Of a stretch of 64,000 nt of DNA, positions 27,246-36,401 are shown in pieces (the stretch's first letter is position 1; the number at the start of each line of letters is the position of its first letter). The notes under the pieces are model-generated. The model did no database searches and had not been told where the DNA came from. It saw only the letters and a list, made by a program, of their open reading frames with translations. The translations under genes were made by a program, and so were the position numbers. The stretch comes from JAXHUM01 sp034189325 (GTDB lineage Bacteria > Desulfobacterota > DSM-4660 > Desulfatiglandales > Desulfatiglandaceae): NCBI GenBank assembly GCA_034189325.1, contig JAXHUM010000043.1:1-64000 (forward strand). The letters are read 5' to 3'.

Positions 27246-28097
27246 CTACTCTTTCAAATCTTTTTTCATGGGAGGCTCCTTTCCCCATCGGTTGATCGCG
27301 TAATTCCCTGGTTTACCGGTAAAGGGCAGCGCCAGCGTCGCAAGAAGCCCCGGAGGATTGGAAGACCTGAACTGGGCAAGACCTATGGTCATGCCCTCAT
27401 GTCCTGCTACAGGCTGGGCCCTGTATGTCCCAAAAAGCCGGTCCCACCAGGGGAGATTAAAGCCGAAATTCGAATTGGTCTCCCGTATGGTTACGGAATG
27501 GTGCACTCGATGCATGTCCGGAGTCACAACAAAAAGCCTGAGCACCCGATCTATGGCATGAGGGATATGGACGTTGCCGTGATTAAAGGTAGCCAGCCCG
27601 TTGAGCAGTATTTCAAAGAGAATCACGGTGAACACCGAAGGGCCGATAGCGGCGACGGCGGTCAGTTTAATACCCATGGATATGATGATCTCAAAGGGAT
27701 GGAATCGCAGACCTGTAGTGAGATCATAATCCAGATCCGCATGGTGCATCATGTGGAGTCGCCACAGAAGCGGGACGGCATGAAACATGACGTGCTGGAG
27801 ATAGACGACGAGATCCAGCAGTACGATTCCGACAACAACCTCGAAGAAAAAGGGAAGATCCAGGATATTGAGGAGCCCCCATCCTTCATTGCTGGCCAAT
27901 AATGCCAGGCCAACAGGTAGAACAGGCATGGCAACCCTTACCAGGGCCGAATTCAAGACAACAATCCCTAAATTAGCAAACCATCTCTTTTTCTTGGAGA
28001 CGGTCAGTTGCCTTCTCGGCGCTTTCAACTCCCATAGGGCCATGACAACAATAATGGCGAGAAAAGAGGCCAATCGCGCGATTACTTCATAAGGCAT
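27246..28097 (-). CDS. Sterol desaturase / fatty acid hydroxylase family membrane protein
   Basis: The 283-residue protein has about four membrane spans and the eight-histidine diiron pattern of the superfamily: QHVMFH, WRLHMMHH, FNHGNVH and DMHRVHHS. Members hydroxylate or desaturate lipids with O2 or, for some bacterial groups, have unknown anaerobic roles. The start overlaps the end of the selenocysteine rhodanese-rubrerythrin gene by 11 bp and follows GAGGAG, so it is the last gene of that operon. Lipid substrate unknown. Confidence 0.87.
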   Translation of the reverse strand: MPYEVIARLASFLAIIVVMALWELKAPRRQLTVSKKKRWFANLGIVVLNSALVRVAMPVLPVGLALLASNEGWGLLNILDLPFFFEVVVGIVLLDLVVYLQHVMFHAVPLLWRLHMMHHADLDYDLTTGLRFHPFEIIISMGIKLTAVAAIGPSVFTVILFEILLNGLATFNHGNVHIPHAIDRVLRLFVVTPDMHRVHHSVTIRETNSNFGFNLPWWDRLFGTYRAQPVAGHEGMTIGLAQFRSSNPPGLLATLALPFTGKPGNYAINRWGKEPPMKKDLKE

Positions 28098-28929
28098 GGG
28101 TTTGCTCCTCTAAGAGGTCTCCAAGGTAGCCCAGATGCGTCTTTTCTTCATCGGCAAGGCTATGAAAGATCGACTGATCTTTCTCTTCTTTCATAGCGTG
28201 GGCATATCTCATGTAGAGATCCAGACTCTGGGCCTCAAGCATCATGGCCACGTTCAGGACACCCTCAGTAGTCTCCAAGGCCTCTCTGTTCTTTTCAAGA
28301 AATGTGTCGGTGGTGAAACCTCCCTCCATCATTTCAGAGACAAGGCCTGTTTCAAACGCTTCCATATCGGAAACTTTCTGATCAAAGGAGACATACTGTC
28401 GAAAAAGCCTCTCCTTATGCTTGGCTTCGACACCGGCCAGTTTTCCCAGGAGACCGGATACATCCGGATTACCGGTCATTTCCTTGACCGCCGAGTAGAA
28501 TTCCTCGAGGCCCTTTTCGAGGCCGTAGGCAAAAATAATGACCTGCTCAGGCGTTTGCAGTTCCTTTAAAGGGGCCATGCCCATGTCGTAAGGGCCGGCC
28601 GCGGTCTGACCGTTCCAGGCGGCAAGTCCTCCTTTGAGATTATAGACCTCCTTGAACCCCTTCCCGGAGAGCAGTTGGGCAGCGGCACGGCTGCGCCCAC
28701 CCACCGCTCAGTAGACAATAATCGGCTTTTCAGGATCGAGTTCTTTGAGCCTGTCCGTGAGCTGGGGCAGGGGAACAAGCCTGGCTCCCGGGATACGGGA
28801 TACCTCATATTCGCTCTTCTGTCTCACATCCAGAAGGTTGTAATCCCCCTCCTTTCGGTTAGACAAGAAACTCTTGGCCTCTTCGACCTCCATGTTTTTT
28901 GCGGGCGTAAAAAACTGCTTCCAACGCAT
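28087..28929 (-). CDS. Selenocysteine-containing rhodanese fused to a rubrerythrin-like domain
   Basis: Conventional translation stops at UGA 28710-28708, but the same frame continues at once with AVGGRSRAAAQLL, the downstream half of a rhodanese active site. Read through, the 280-residue protein has a rhodanese domain (residues 10-115, LLDVRQKSEYEVSRIPGA, PIIVY-Sec74-AVGGRSR, YNLKGGLAAW) with Sec exactly where the catalytic Cys belongs, and a C-terminal ferritin-like domain (residues 125-280) with rubrerythrin-like carboxylates (EKGLEEFYSAVKEM, VEAKHKERL, LEAQSLDLYMR, ADEEKTHL). GC-rich sequence right after the UGA can pair, but no unique SECIS was chosen. AAGGAG lies 8 bp before the ATG. 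Likely role: peroxide or sulfane-sulfur reduction (inference). Confidence 0.87.
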
Positions 28930-28941
28930 GATGGTGTCTCC

Positions 28942-29268
28942 TTATGATGATTCTTCCATGGGATATCCGGCATTTTTCCAGGCCGTCACGCCTCCACCAA
29001 GCACCTTGATGTTTTGGAATCCTTCGTTCATATACTTTGTTGCCTGACCGGCAGCACTTGCCTCCTGAGGTCAGGCGCAATAGAAAATGATCTCCCTGTC
29101 TTTGGCAAGAGACAATAGCTGGGATCGAAACTCATTCAGCGAGATGGCCCCTTTGAGACGCATCTGACTGAATCTCTTTTCATCCTCATACGCGCAAACG
29201 AGTAAAGCGGAGTCCTCCCTGTTTTTCCTTCTTGCCTCTTCAGGGGAAACGCGGATAGGTTCCGTCAT
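28942..29268 (-). CDS. Selenocysteine-containing rhodanese-like protein (CxU motif)
   Basis: The frame is interrupted by UGA at 29073-29071 and continues for 42 codons to a TAA. Read through, it gives 108 residues with a rhodanese fold: a Pro-Glu-Glu-Ala start region, MRLKGAISLNEF, IIFYCA-Sec66-PQEASAA and KVLGGGVTAWKNAGYP. Related rhodaneses have YCACP here, so Sec replaces the second Cys of a CxC pair and creates a Cys-x-Sec redox motif. A stem-loop starts at the UGA. GAGGAGG precedes the ATG; the stop abuts the Shine-Dalgarno of the next selenoprotein gene 13 bp away, so the two are co-translated. An NfuA-type gene lies upstream. Confidence 0.88.
29041..29073 (-). promoter_or_regulatory. 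Candidate bacterial SECIS element
   Basis: Directly at and after the UGA of the short rhodanese, UGACC can pair with GGUCA and, inside it, GGCA with UGCC around the loop AGUGC. An alternative hairpin, UGCC-GGUCA-GGCA, puts a GGUCA apical loop 21 nt after the UGA, much like the GGUCU loop of the E. coli fdhF SECIS. Either could recruit SelB-tRNA-Sec. Which fold forms cannot be decided by eye. Confidence 0.6.
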
Positions 29269-29405
29269 GTGTCGGCCTCCTCTTCCCTAAAGGTACATTA
29301 CATGCATTGCCCTATGGACAGGGTCCCTGTGGTCAGGCCCTCTTGAACATGGGGCCGGCCGACCGAATGTGAATGTGCGGACCCTGATTCCCTGAGGCAA
29401 ATGGA

Positions 29406-29627
29406 CTAAACGGCAACGACCTCTTTTACTTCCGATACGTCCTGTTTGATGACCTTTTCCACACCCTGCTTGAGGGTCATCTGGCTCATGGGACATCCCC
29501 CGCAAGCGCCGGTCAGTTTCACCTTGACAACCCCGTCATCGGTCACCTCTACTAGTTCTACATTCCCACCGTCTGCCATAAGCATAGGCCTTATCTTATC
29601 TAAAGCGGCTTCTATTTTTTCTTTCAT
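29406..29627 (-). CDS. NifU C-terminal domain (Nfu-type) Fe-S scaffold protein
   Basis: A 73-residue protein consisting only of the Nfu domain: RPMLMADGGNVELVEV and the cluster-binding LTGACGGCPMSQMTLK with the CxxC pair. Such proteins carry [4Fe-4S] clusters and deliver them to target enzymes. It is the probable first gene of the run nfu, two selenocysteine rhodaneses, sterol-desaturase-like gene, although 137 bp separate it from the next start. GGGAGG precedes the ATG. A MITE-like element lies 133 bp upstream. Confidence 0.93.
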   Translation of the reverse strand: MKEKIEAALDKIRPMLMADGGNVELVEVTDDGVVKVKLTGACGGCPMSQMTLKQGVEKVIKQDVSEVKEVVAV

Positions 29628-29759
29628 GACTCATTCCTCCCTTTCTTTGATTGTGTTTCGTTAGCTTTTGGTTTCTCTTGTTAGGGTCATTTACAACCCA
29701 CATGAACGCCCTCCAACCTGAAGGGTGAAGGTTTCCCATAAACAGGAAACGCCGAGTTA

Positions 29760-29900
29760 GTGTCCATCCATAAATGGTCTTTTTGCCCAATCTCGGTGTT
29801 ATGCTCAAAAAATAATCCTCGGAATATTGCACATATGCCTGCGGTTAGTTTTTTCGCATGCCTTGATCTTGAACAAAAATCCTCATTTATGGATGGACAC
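29760..29900. mobile_element. 141-bp MITE-like element
   Basis: Perfect 17-bp terminal inverted repeats (GTGTCCATCCATAAATG at 29760-29776 and its reverse complement at 29884-29900) bound a short interior without coding capacity. The sequence GAGTTA is present immediately outside both ends (29754-29759 and 29901-29906), as expected of a target-site duplication. The inverted similarity continues imperfectly inward (TTTTTG..CAA on each side). No transposase is present, so it would have been mobilised in trans. It lies between the methyltransferase and nfu genes and interrupts neither. Confidence 0.75.
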
Positions 29901-29923
29901 GAGTTAGTAAAAACGCCTAGCCC

Positions 29924-30496
29924 TCACTCTTTTGTGGCGATAATACCGGCGATGGCCCTTTCGCGGCCTCTTTCGCCGTATATGCCTTCGCGGTAAACAA
30001 GGACTCGAAAATCTTTGAAAAAACCTAGAAGTTCATTATGCCTCAAGAGGTGGTCGGGGTTTTTGGGGCCGGAAGATAATGCCGTTTGATCCATGAGATA
30101 TGTTTCAAATATCACTGCCCCTCCAATTTTTAATCCTCTTTTGATTTGAAGAATGAGATTCCTCTGAAGATAGTTGAAGTTGGCAATAACATCATAGGCG
30201 TTCTCTTGGATCCGATACGTCTCAAGATCCGCATGAATACAATGGATCTCAGCCCCTGCTTCTCCGGCCAGTCTTTGCGCCTTTTTCAACCCCGCTTCGG
30301 AAATATCTACGGCATCAACTTTGTAACCATGTTCGGCAAAAAAAACAGAGTTTCTTCCCTCACCTGCTGCAATGTCCAAGACCCGTCCTTTAGGGAGAAG
30401 GTGAATATTGTCTATCAAGAAGCCATTGGCCTCCTGCCCGTAAAGACATACATCCCCTTTGTATCTCTTATCCCATTTGGCCCTGTCCTCTTTCAT
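29924..30496 (-). CDS. Class I SAM-dependent methyltransferase (TehB-like)
   Basis: The 190-residue protein has a short N-terminal WDKRY segment, the SAM-binding motif I VLDIAAGEGRNSVFFAEHG and the acidic motif II VDAVDIS. The architecture is that of TehB/thiopurine-type small-molecule methyltransferases that detoxify oxyanions or thiols. The substrate is not evident. A weak GGAG lies 12 bp before the ATG. It stands between the MITE and a 160-bp gap in which nothing was recognised. Confidence 0.87.
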   Translation of the reverse strand: MKEDRAKWDKRYKGDVCLYGQEANGFLIDNIHLLPKGRVLDIAAGEGRNSVFFAEHGYKVDAVDISEAGLKKAQRLAGEAGAEIHCIHADLETYRIQENAYDVIANFNYLQRNLILQIKRGLKIGGAVIFETYLMDQTALSSGPKNPDHLLRHNELLGFFKDFRVLVYREGIYGERGRERAIAGIIATKE

Positions 30497-30656
30497 TCAA
30501 CACCGGTTCTCCATGGATGAAACAAAAACTACCGAGATGCCGCAGGGTATTCCGAATCAGTTGTCCTTTTTGATGGAGCACTTCGGATTATTGACTCCCC
30601 TGTTTCCGGCAACATCTGATGCTGCAAGATGTTAAGTGTAAAGATAAGCATTTTTT

Positions 30657-30938
30657 CTACTCTTTCAATTCTCCGAAGATATCCCAGCAGCACTCGCCGG
30701 CAGTCATCTCCTCCACTTCGACAATGTCTTTGCACGGAAGACCACATTCATTGAGGAGATCTTTCAGCGTCGTCTGATCAGGGGCCTCCCACTCGCAAAA
30801 TAGGCGACCCTCTTTTAAATTGTAATAGACTCGCTTCCAGATCGCCTTTTTCCGGGCAGCACAGATCTTACATCCCTGGTTGATATGGCGAGACACAAAC
30901 TTCGGGTCCTCTTGATGAACAATCATATATGTCGGCAT
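30657..30938 (-). CDS. Small Cys-containing protein, possibly DUF4242-like
   Basis: A 93-residue protein starting MPTYMIVHQE with alternating strands and the phrase GRLFCEWEAPDQTTLKDLL, which resembles the ferredoxin-like DUF4242 (nickel-binding SCO4226) family. Extra cysteines occur in CKICAARK, CGLPC and ECCWD and could bind metal. AAGGGGG precedes the ATG. It lies 10 bp after the acyl-CoA synthetase stop, so both are on one message. Family assignment is tentative. Confidence 0.6.
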   Translation of the reverse strand: MPTYMIVHQEDPKFVSRHINQGCKICAARKKAIWKRVYYNLKEGRLFCEWEAPDQTTLKDLLNECGLPCKDIVEVEEMTAGECCWDIFGELKE

Positions 30939-30948
30939 TTTCGCCCCC

Positions 30949-32664
30949 TTAATCCTCCATTGTGGAGAGGTCTCCAGTAGGTAGCCCCAACTCCCATGCC
31001 TTTAATACCCTTCGCATGATCTTCCCGCTCCTGGTTTTCGGCAGAGATTTCTTGAATTCGATCTCCCGCGGAAATGCGTGGCCTGAAAGGCCCTTTTTCA
31101 CGAATTGGGAGATATCTTCTTTGAGTTCCTCGGACGGGGTGTAGCGGGGGTTCAGAAGGACAAAGGCCTTGATAATCTCTCCCCGCACCGGATCAGGCTT
31201 CCCGATGACCCCTGCCTCGGCCACCGCCGGGTGCTCAATGAGTTTGCTTTCCACCTCAAAGGGCCCCACCCGCTCTCCAGAGGTGTTGATCACATCATCC
31301 ACCCTGCCTTGAAACCAGAAGTACCCATCCTCATCCTTGTAGGCAGAATCGCCGGAGACATACCAATCTTCAAAAGGGAAGTACTCGTTGTATTTCTCGG
31401 GATTCCTCCAGATCTCCTTCATCATGGCAGGCCATCCCTTTTTAATTGCGAGATTTCCTATTTGGTTCGGGGGAAGCTCTCTCCCCTCATTATCCAGAAT
31501 CGCGGCCACCACTCCCGGAAAGGGTTTGCCCATAGATCCGGGTTTGATCGGCATGGTCGGGTAGTTGGCTATAAGCTGCATGCCTGTCTCGGTCATCCAC
31601 CAGTTATCGTGGATAGGCTGGTCAAAGGCATGGAGGGCCCACCGGATAACCTCCGGGTTTAACGGCTCTCCCACGCTGTAGATGAGCCTGAGACTACTCA
31701 AGTCATGGCGGCTGACCGCCTCATCTCCCGCCGCCATAAACAGTCTGAATGCGGTGGGGGCGCTGTACCAGATAGTCACCCTGTATTTTTCAATCATGGA
31801 ATACCAGCCATCGACACTGAATCGTCCCCCCCTTGTAAGGATGGAGGCTCCGTTCAACCATGGCCCGTAGATCCCATAAGAGGTTCCTGTGACCCATCCG
31901 GGATCCGCAGTGCACCAGTAGATATCCTCATCCCTCAAATCGAGAATCCATTTGGCTGTCTGGTAATGACCGATCATGGCGTTCTGAATATGAACCACCC
32001 CCTTGGGCTTGCCGGTGGAGCCGGAGGTGTAGTGCAGGATCAGAGGATCTTCTCTTGACAACCACTCGATATCCAGGGTATCGGAGACCTCCGCCATTTC
32101 TCTTTCGTAGCTCAGCTCTCCCTCGGCCAGGTCGCCTTCAGCGTCCACAATAATAATGTGCTTGAGCGAAGGCAGCTCTTTTCGAGGTATCCTGTTGACC
32201 ATGAATTGAGTGGTCACTACGGCAATGGCGTCACTGTTTTTGAGCCTATCTTTGACCGCTTCTTCCATAAAGGCCTCAAACAAAGGGCCGACAACCGCTC
32301 CTACTTTCGCTATCCCCAGAAAAGCGATGTAGAGCTCAGGTGAGCGGGGCATGAAGACGAATACCCTGTCTCCCTTTTTGATTCCCCTTTTCCGCAAGAC
32401 ATTCCCGAATCTGTTGGAAAGCAGCATCAGGTCCTGAAAAGTATATTTTTCCTGTCGAAAGTCATCCTCATAGTAGAGAGCGACTTTGTTCTTACGCCAT
32501 CCCAGGGCATGCTTGTCTATGGCTTCATAGGCCATATTCACCTTTTTTGTAATGTGCCAGCTGAATTCCTTTTCCACCTCTTCCCACCTGAAATGATCGT
32601 ATTGATCTTCCAGATTCCCGAGGTTGGCCTGTGTCAATCTGGGTTTTAACACCTCTTCTGTCAT
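30949..32664 (-). CDS. Acetyl-CoA synthetase-like AMP-forming acyl-CoA synthetase
   Basis: The 571-residue enzyme belongs to the short (570-residue) AcsA branch: phosphate-binding YTSGSTGKPKGVVH, WWMTETGMQL, and the C-terminal catalytic Lys in TRSGKIMRRVLKAW. It activates acetate or another short acid to acyl-CoA through an acyl-AMP. The W in the acetate-pocket motif NWWMTET favours short substrates. GAGGGG lies 7 bp before the ATG at 32664. The downstream small Cys protein is co-oriented. Confidence 0.9.
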   Translation of the reverse strand: MTEEVLKPRLTQANLGNLEDQYDHFRWEEVEKEFSWHITKKVNMAYEAIDKHALGWRKNKVALYYEDDFRQEKYTFQDLMLLSNRFGNVLRKRGIKKGDRVFVFMPRSPELYIAFLGIAKVGAVVGPLFEAFMEEAVKDRLKNSDAIAVVTTQFMVNRIPRKELPSLKHIIIVDAEGDLAEGELSYEREMAEVSDTLDIEWLSREDPLILHYTSGSTGKPKGVVHIQNAMIGHYQTAKWILDLRDEDIYWCTADPGWVTGTSYGIYGPWLNGASILTRGGRFSVDGWYSMIEKYRVTIWYSAPTAFRLFMAAGDEAVSRHDLSSLRLIYSVGEPLNPEVIRWALHAFDQPIHDNWWMTETGMQLIANYPTMPIKPGSMGKPFPGVVAAILDNEGRELPPNQIGNLAIKKGWPAMMKEIWRNPEKYNEYFPFEDWYVSGDSAYKDEDGYFWFQGRVDDVINTSGERVGPFEVESKLIEHPAVAEAGVIGKPDPVRGEIIKAFVLLNPRYTPSEELKEDISQFVKKGLSGHAFPREIEFKKSLPKTRSGKIMRRVLKAWELGLPTGDLSTMED

Positions 32665-32844
32665 TCTGGTTCCCCTCAAAAAAATCTCTTTATAGGTTCC
32701 TATTGGTCCGGGGGCTTATGTCTCAAGTATTCCCGGCAAAATATCGATCGTGACAAAGTCCCTTTCCCTGTCTGCCGCCACCCCAGTTTCCTGATTTCGA
32801 ACGTTGTCCGGTGTGGTTACCACAGGGCGTCACAGAGGCCGACA

Positions 32845-34920
32845 TCAATGGAGCAATGCGTTTAATTGACTCACCTCCTTTACAGGAGACCGACAGGCAT
32901 GCTGTTCACACACGTAAGCCGTAGAGAGTCGATCTGCCGAGCGCATATCCTTGACAAAAGGAGACAGGGTCTCAAGCCTTTTTCCCTCCGGGCCCTCGTG
33001 ATGAAAAAGGATGACCTTATTGGGCAAGAACTTTTGCTGAACAGTCCTGATCATGGATTGAGACGTCTCTTGGTTCAGGTCCCCTGCAATAACAATCTCC
33101 TGTGACGGACCGACAACAAAATCAACAGCAGCCAGCATCTGGGTGTAACCGATGGGATGGGCCTTTACATTCGATGAAAAAGATCGCATCAATGCCTCGG
33201 CACTCTGTTCCAGAGCAACATCTCCGGTCATACGTCCCAGACGCAATAGGTTTTGGGCCGCCACAGAATTGCCCGAGGGTAAGGCCCCGTCGTAGGCCTC
33301 TTTACTCTTTGTTATCAGAGTCTCATTTCCTTTTCCTGTGAAATAAAGGCCACCCCCTTTGTGGTCCCAGAAGATATCGATCATGGCTTTATTCAATGAA
33401 ACCGCCTCTTCCAGATAGGTCACGTCAAAAGTGGCTTCATACAATTCGATAAGCCCCCAGACCAAAAACGCATAGTCATCCAGATAGCCCGGGTAGGCCA
33501 CGTCGCCGTCCCGGAAACGGCAGAACAGGCGATCATCGGCTCCCCGCAGTTCCGAAAGAATAAAATCAGCCGCAGCCGCAGCCGCATCGGCATATCTCTG
33601 ATCTCCCATAGCCTGGTAACCCTTTGACAGGGCGGCAATCATTAATCCGTTCCATGATGTCAGGATTTTGTCATCCTTGAGAGGGTGTATCCGCTTCTCC
33701 CGGACCTCAAAGAGCCGGCCACGGGCGGTTGAGAGAAGTTCCTCAAGTCTTGACGGCTCTATGCCCTCTTTTTGGGCAAAGGCCTCCTCTGAAAGAGAGA
33801 TATGCGGGATATTGAAGCCCTCTTCAAAATTGCCCTGTTGGGTGATCCCGTAAAAGCGGCAATAAAGATCTCCGTCGTTTTCTCCTAAACAATCCATTAT
33901 GTCGGTTTTTTTCCAAATGTAAAACAGCCCTTCCTCCCCCTCGCTGTCTGCGTCTTCCGCAGAGTAGAATCCGCCGTTGGGTGCCCTCATATCGCGCAAC
34001 ACATAGGTAAATATCTCTTTGGCTACCTTGGCGAACCTTTCCTCTCTTGTCACCTGGTAGGCCTCTATATAGGCCATTGCCAGTAAGGCCTGATCGTAGA
34101 GCATCTTTTCGAAGTGAGGGACCAGCCACTTCGCATCGACCGAATAGCGGTGAAATCCAAAACCAACCTGATCAAAAATACCGCCCCTCCTCATGGCGGT
34201 GAGCGTTTGATCCACCATTTTAAGGGCAGAGGAATCCGGGCGCCTACGATGTTGTCTTAAAAGAAAAGTAAGCTGATGGGGTGTGGGAAACTTAGGCGCA
34301 GTGCCGAAACCGCCCCACTGGGAGTCAAAAGTCCTTTCAAATTGGTCGTAGCCCTTTTGGAGCGTTCCCATGTCCAGCTCATCATGGGGGCTATCCTTCC
34401 GCGGTTGAATGGCATTTGTGATATCATCACTCGCCTTTAGTATTTCGTGCCTGTTTTTCCCCCACATGTCGGCAATTGGTTTCAGGATATCGATGAGGCC
34501 GGGCATATTCATCCGCCTCAACTTGGGAAAATAGGTGCCGGCAAAAAAAGGCTTGGCCTCAGGCGTCATCAGGATGGTCAAAGGCCATCCCCCTTGCCCT
34601 GTCATAGACTGGCACACGGACATATATATCTTGTCAATATCGGGGCGTTCTTCCCGATCGACCTTAATGGAAACGTAGTGCCTGTTAAGAATTCGGGCGA
34701 CCTCTTCGTCCTCAAAAGACTCATGGGCCATCACATGACACCAGTGACAGGTGGCATAACCGATTGAAAGGAAAACAGGCTTGTCCTCCTTCTTTGCTTT
34801 TTGAAAGGCTGCTTCACCCCAGGGATACCAATCGACCGGATTGTTCAGGTGCTGCAGAAGGTAGGGGCTTTTTTCTCCCGACAAATGATTTGAGGTCTTT
34901 CCTGTTGTTCCTGCAATCAT
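32845..34920 (-). CDS. YyaL/DUF255 thioredoxin-fold and (alpha/alpha)6-barrel protein
   Basis: A 691-residue protein of the YyaL/SPATA20 family: a thioredoxin-like N-terminal domain with SPYLLQHLNNPVDWYPW and the redox-like ATCHWCHVM motif, then a long helical barrel resembling N-acylglucosamine epimerases or glycosidases (VGFGFHRYSVD, YDQALLAMAY, LTSWNGLM). The family is widely conserved, but its biochemical role is not established. It is flanked by gaps of about 165 bp on both sides and looks monocistronic. Confidence 0.92.
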   Translation of the reverse strand: MIAGTTGKTSNHLSGEKSPYLLQHLNNPVDWYPWGEAAFQKAKKEDKPVFLSIGYATCHWCHVMAHESFEDEEVARILNRHYVSIKVDREERPDIDKIYMSVCQSMTGQGGWPLTILMTPEAKPFFAGTYFPKLRRMNMPGLIDILKPIADMWGKNRHEILKASDDITNAIQPRKDSPHDELDMGTLQKGYDQFERTFDSQWGGFGTAPKFPTPHQLTFLLRQHRRRPDSSALKMVDQTLTAMRRGGIFDQVGFGFHRYSVDAKWLVPHFEKMLYDQALLAMAYIEAYQVTREERFAKVAKEIFTYVLRDMRAPNGGFYSAEDADSEGEEGLFYIWKKTDIMDCLGENDGDLYCRFYGITQQGNFEEGFNIPHISLSEEAFAQKEGIEPSRLEELLSTARGRLFEVREKRIHPLKDDKILTSWNGLMIAALSKGYQAMGDQRYADAAAAAADFILSELRGADDRLFCRFRDGDVAYPGYLDDYAFLVWGLIELYEATFDVTYLEEAVSLNKAMIDIFWDHKGGGLYFTGKGNETLITKSKEAYDGALPSGNSVAAQNLLRLGRMTGDVALEQSAEALMRSFSSNVKAHPIGYTQMLAAVDFVVGPSQEIVIAGDLNQETSQSMIRTVQQKFLPNKVILFHHEGPEGKRLETLSPFVKDMRSADRLSTAYVCEQHACRSPVKEVSQLNALLH

Positions 34921-35084
34921 GGTCAGCTCTGCTCCTTAACAAAATAATTTAAAGAAAGAGGGATAAAGAAAACAAAAGCGGATAGAAGATAATCCTCCTG
35001 CGATATCCCGTTCACATAAAACCATCAGAATCAGTCCCTTTACAACAAGCTGAGGTTTAAGCTTCCCCCGAAAGTCATCATCAA

Positions 35085-36392
35085 CTAAAAGCTGTAACGT
35101 ATTCCTGCATAGATATTGCTGTTTTTTTCAAACTGTCCAAAAAAAGTGTAATCGGCATCGCCCGTGAAGATGTTGCCACCGAGAGTTATCATAAGGGAAT
35201 CACTTATTTTGTACTTCACGGTCGGTCTGAAATAGGCATCTTGATCAGAGGGAGAGTAAAAACAGAACAATGAGAGAGTCAGGTTTTGGTTTAATGCCAG
35301 CTTTGTCAAGCGCACTGTGAAGAGATGACGCTCCTCATCCTTTGGATGAACGGAAGGAGGTAGGGTTGCCTGATACGTCTCATAATGCCTCATAGACTCG
35401 AGATAATATTGGACAGCGGCTGAAAACTCCTTTGCCAGTTCCTGCTCATACCCCGCCAGTATTCGAATTTCGCTGTTTGGGATGTAAGGATTGTCGCCGC
35501 TCGTGTCGTCCTTTGAATCATAATAGGAGGCTTCAAGATGAAAGAGGCCTTTTATCAGTGATCCACGGAGACTCGCTCCGTAGACATTAAGGTTCGGGAA
35601 AAATGCCTTCTGTTGAATGAGATCCATACCAATAGGGCTCTTCCAGAATCCATGATATCCGTAAAAGGCCAATTCATATCCTTTGATATTTTTGGAAATC
35701 CTCAGGCTGATCTCATCGTCGTCAAGCCAATCGTTCGGAGTGAGAGGATCAATAATCGCGTCGCGTCCGGCGAGACGGCCAAGGGTGGTATGGTAGTAGG
35801 ATATTCTCTCTCCACTGATAAAACGGTCGGCATCGAACCTCGGCATATAGACAAGATCGATATTGGCAAAATCGGGAAAAAGGCTGATAAGCAGGGCATC
35901 GGAAGGGGCCTTTAAATATTCCTCGTCGCGTCCTATAAAGAACGATTGCCAGTCCTTTGGAAAGAGATCATTCAGAAACAGGAGGTCTCCCGTACCCCAT
36001 GTAAGGATCTGCCTGCCTATCTTGACATCGATTAAATCAAGAGGAGAGAAGAGGAGGTTTGCCTCCCTCAAATCAAGATATCCGGTCCCCTCCTCAAGGT
36101 CCAGGTCAGTATCTTCCTGAACGTCGTCATAGATAAAATCGGCGCGCACCTGGAGTGTGAAGGAATCTCCGGCCCGACTCATATCGAGCTGGAGGCGCGA
36201 TTCGAGCAGGGAGGTGTCCCTTTGATAGTCGTCCTCCCTAATACGCGAACCTCCTCTAAGGTCGAGAAAACCGTGAATATCAATGCCCGTCCGATCAAGA
36301 AATGATCCCTGCTCCTCCCCGGCATTTGCCCTTGTGGAGGGGACCAGTAGGAATATAAAAAGAAGTGCGGTAAAAAATCTCGATCCGGACAT
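35085..36392 (-). CDS. Outer-membrane beta-barrel protein partner of the RND exporter
   Basis: The 435-residue product has a signal peptide (cleavage near RANAGEE), many alternating amphipathic strands and a C-terminal aromatic residue after IYAGIRYSF, the outer-membrane insertion signal. It looks like the DUF1302/porin-like proteins that accompany RND exporters and LolA-like proteins. It is the last gene of RND-LolA-OMP, 9 bp after the LolA-like stop. The three could form an export route for a lipid or hydrophobic compound to the outer membrane. Confidence 0.8.
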   Translation of the reverse strand: MSGSRFFTALLFIFLLVPSTRANAGEEQGSFLDRTGIDIHGFLDLRGGSRIREDDYQRDTSLLESRLQLDMSRAGDSFTLQVRADFIYDDVQEDTDLDLEEGTGYLDLREANLLFSPLDLIDVKIGRQILTWGTGDLLFLNDLFPKDWQSFFIGRDEEYLKAPSDALLISLFPDFANIDLVYMPRFDADRFISGERISYYHTTLGRLAGRDAIIDPLTPNDWLDDDEISLRISKNIKGYELAFYGYHGFWKSPIGMDLIQQKAFFPNLNVYGASLRGSLIKGLFHLEASYYDSKDDTSGDNPYIPNSEIRILAGYEQELAKEFSAAVQYYLESMRHYETYQATLPPSVHPKDEERHLFTVRLTKLALNQNLTLSLFCFYSPSDQDAYFRPTVKYKISDSLMITLGGNIFTGDADYTFFGQFEKNSNIYAGIRYSF

Positions 36393-36401
36393 GATAGTTC
36401 T

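Noticed and set aside
28708..28710. Reading the UGA-interrupted rhodanese as a pseudogene or two genes
   Set aside because: Both sides are in the same frame without any other lesion, the UGA sits at the catalytic Cys, and two other genes here show the same pattern.
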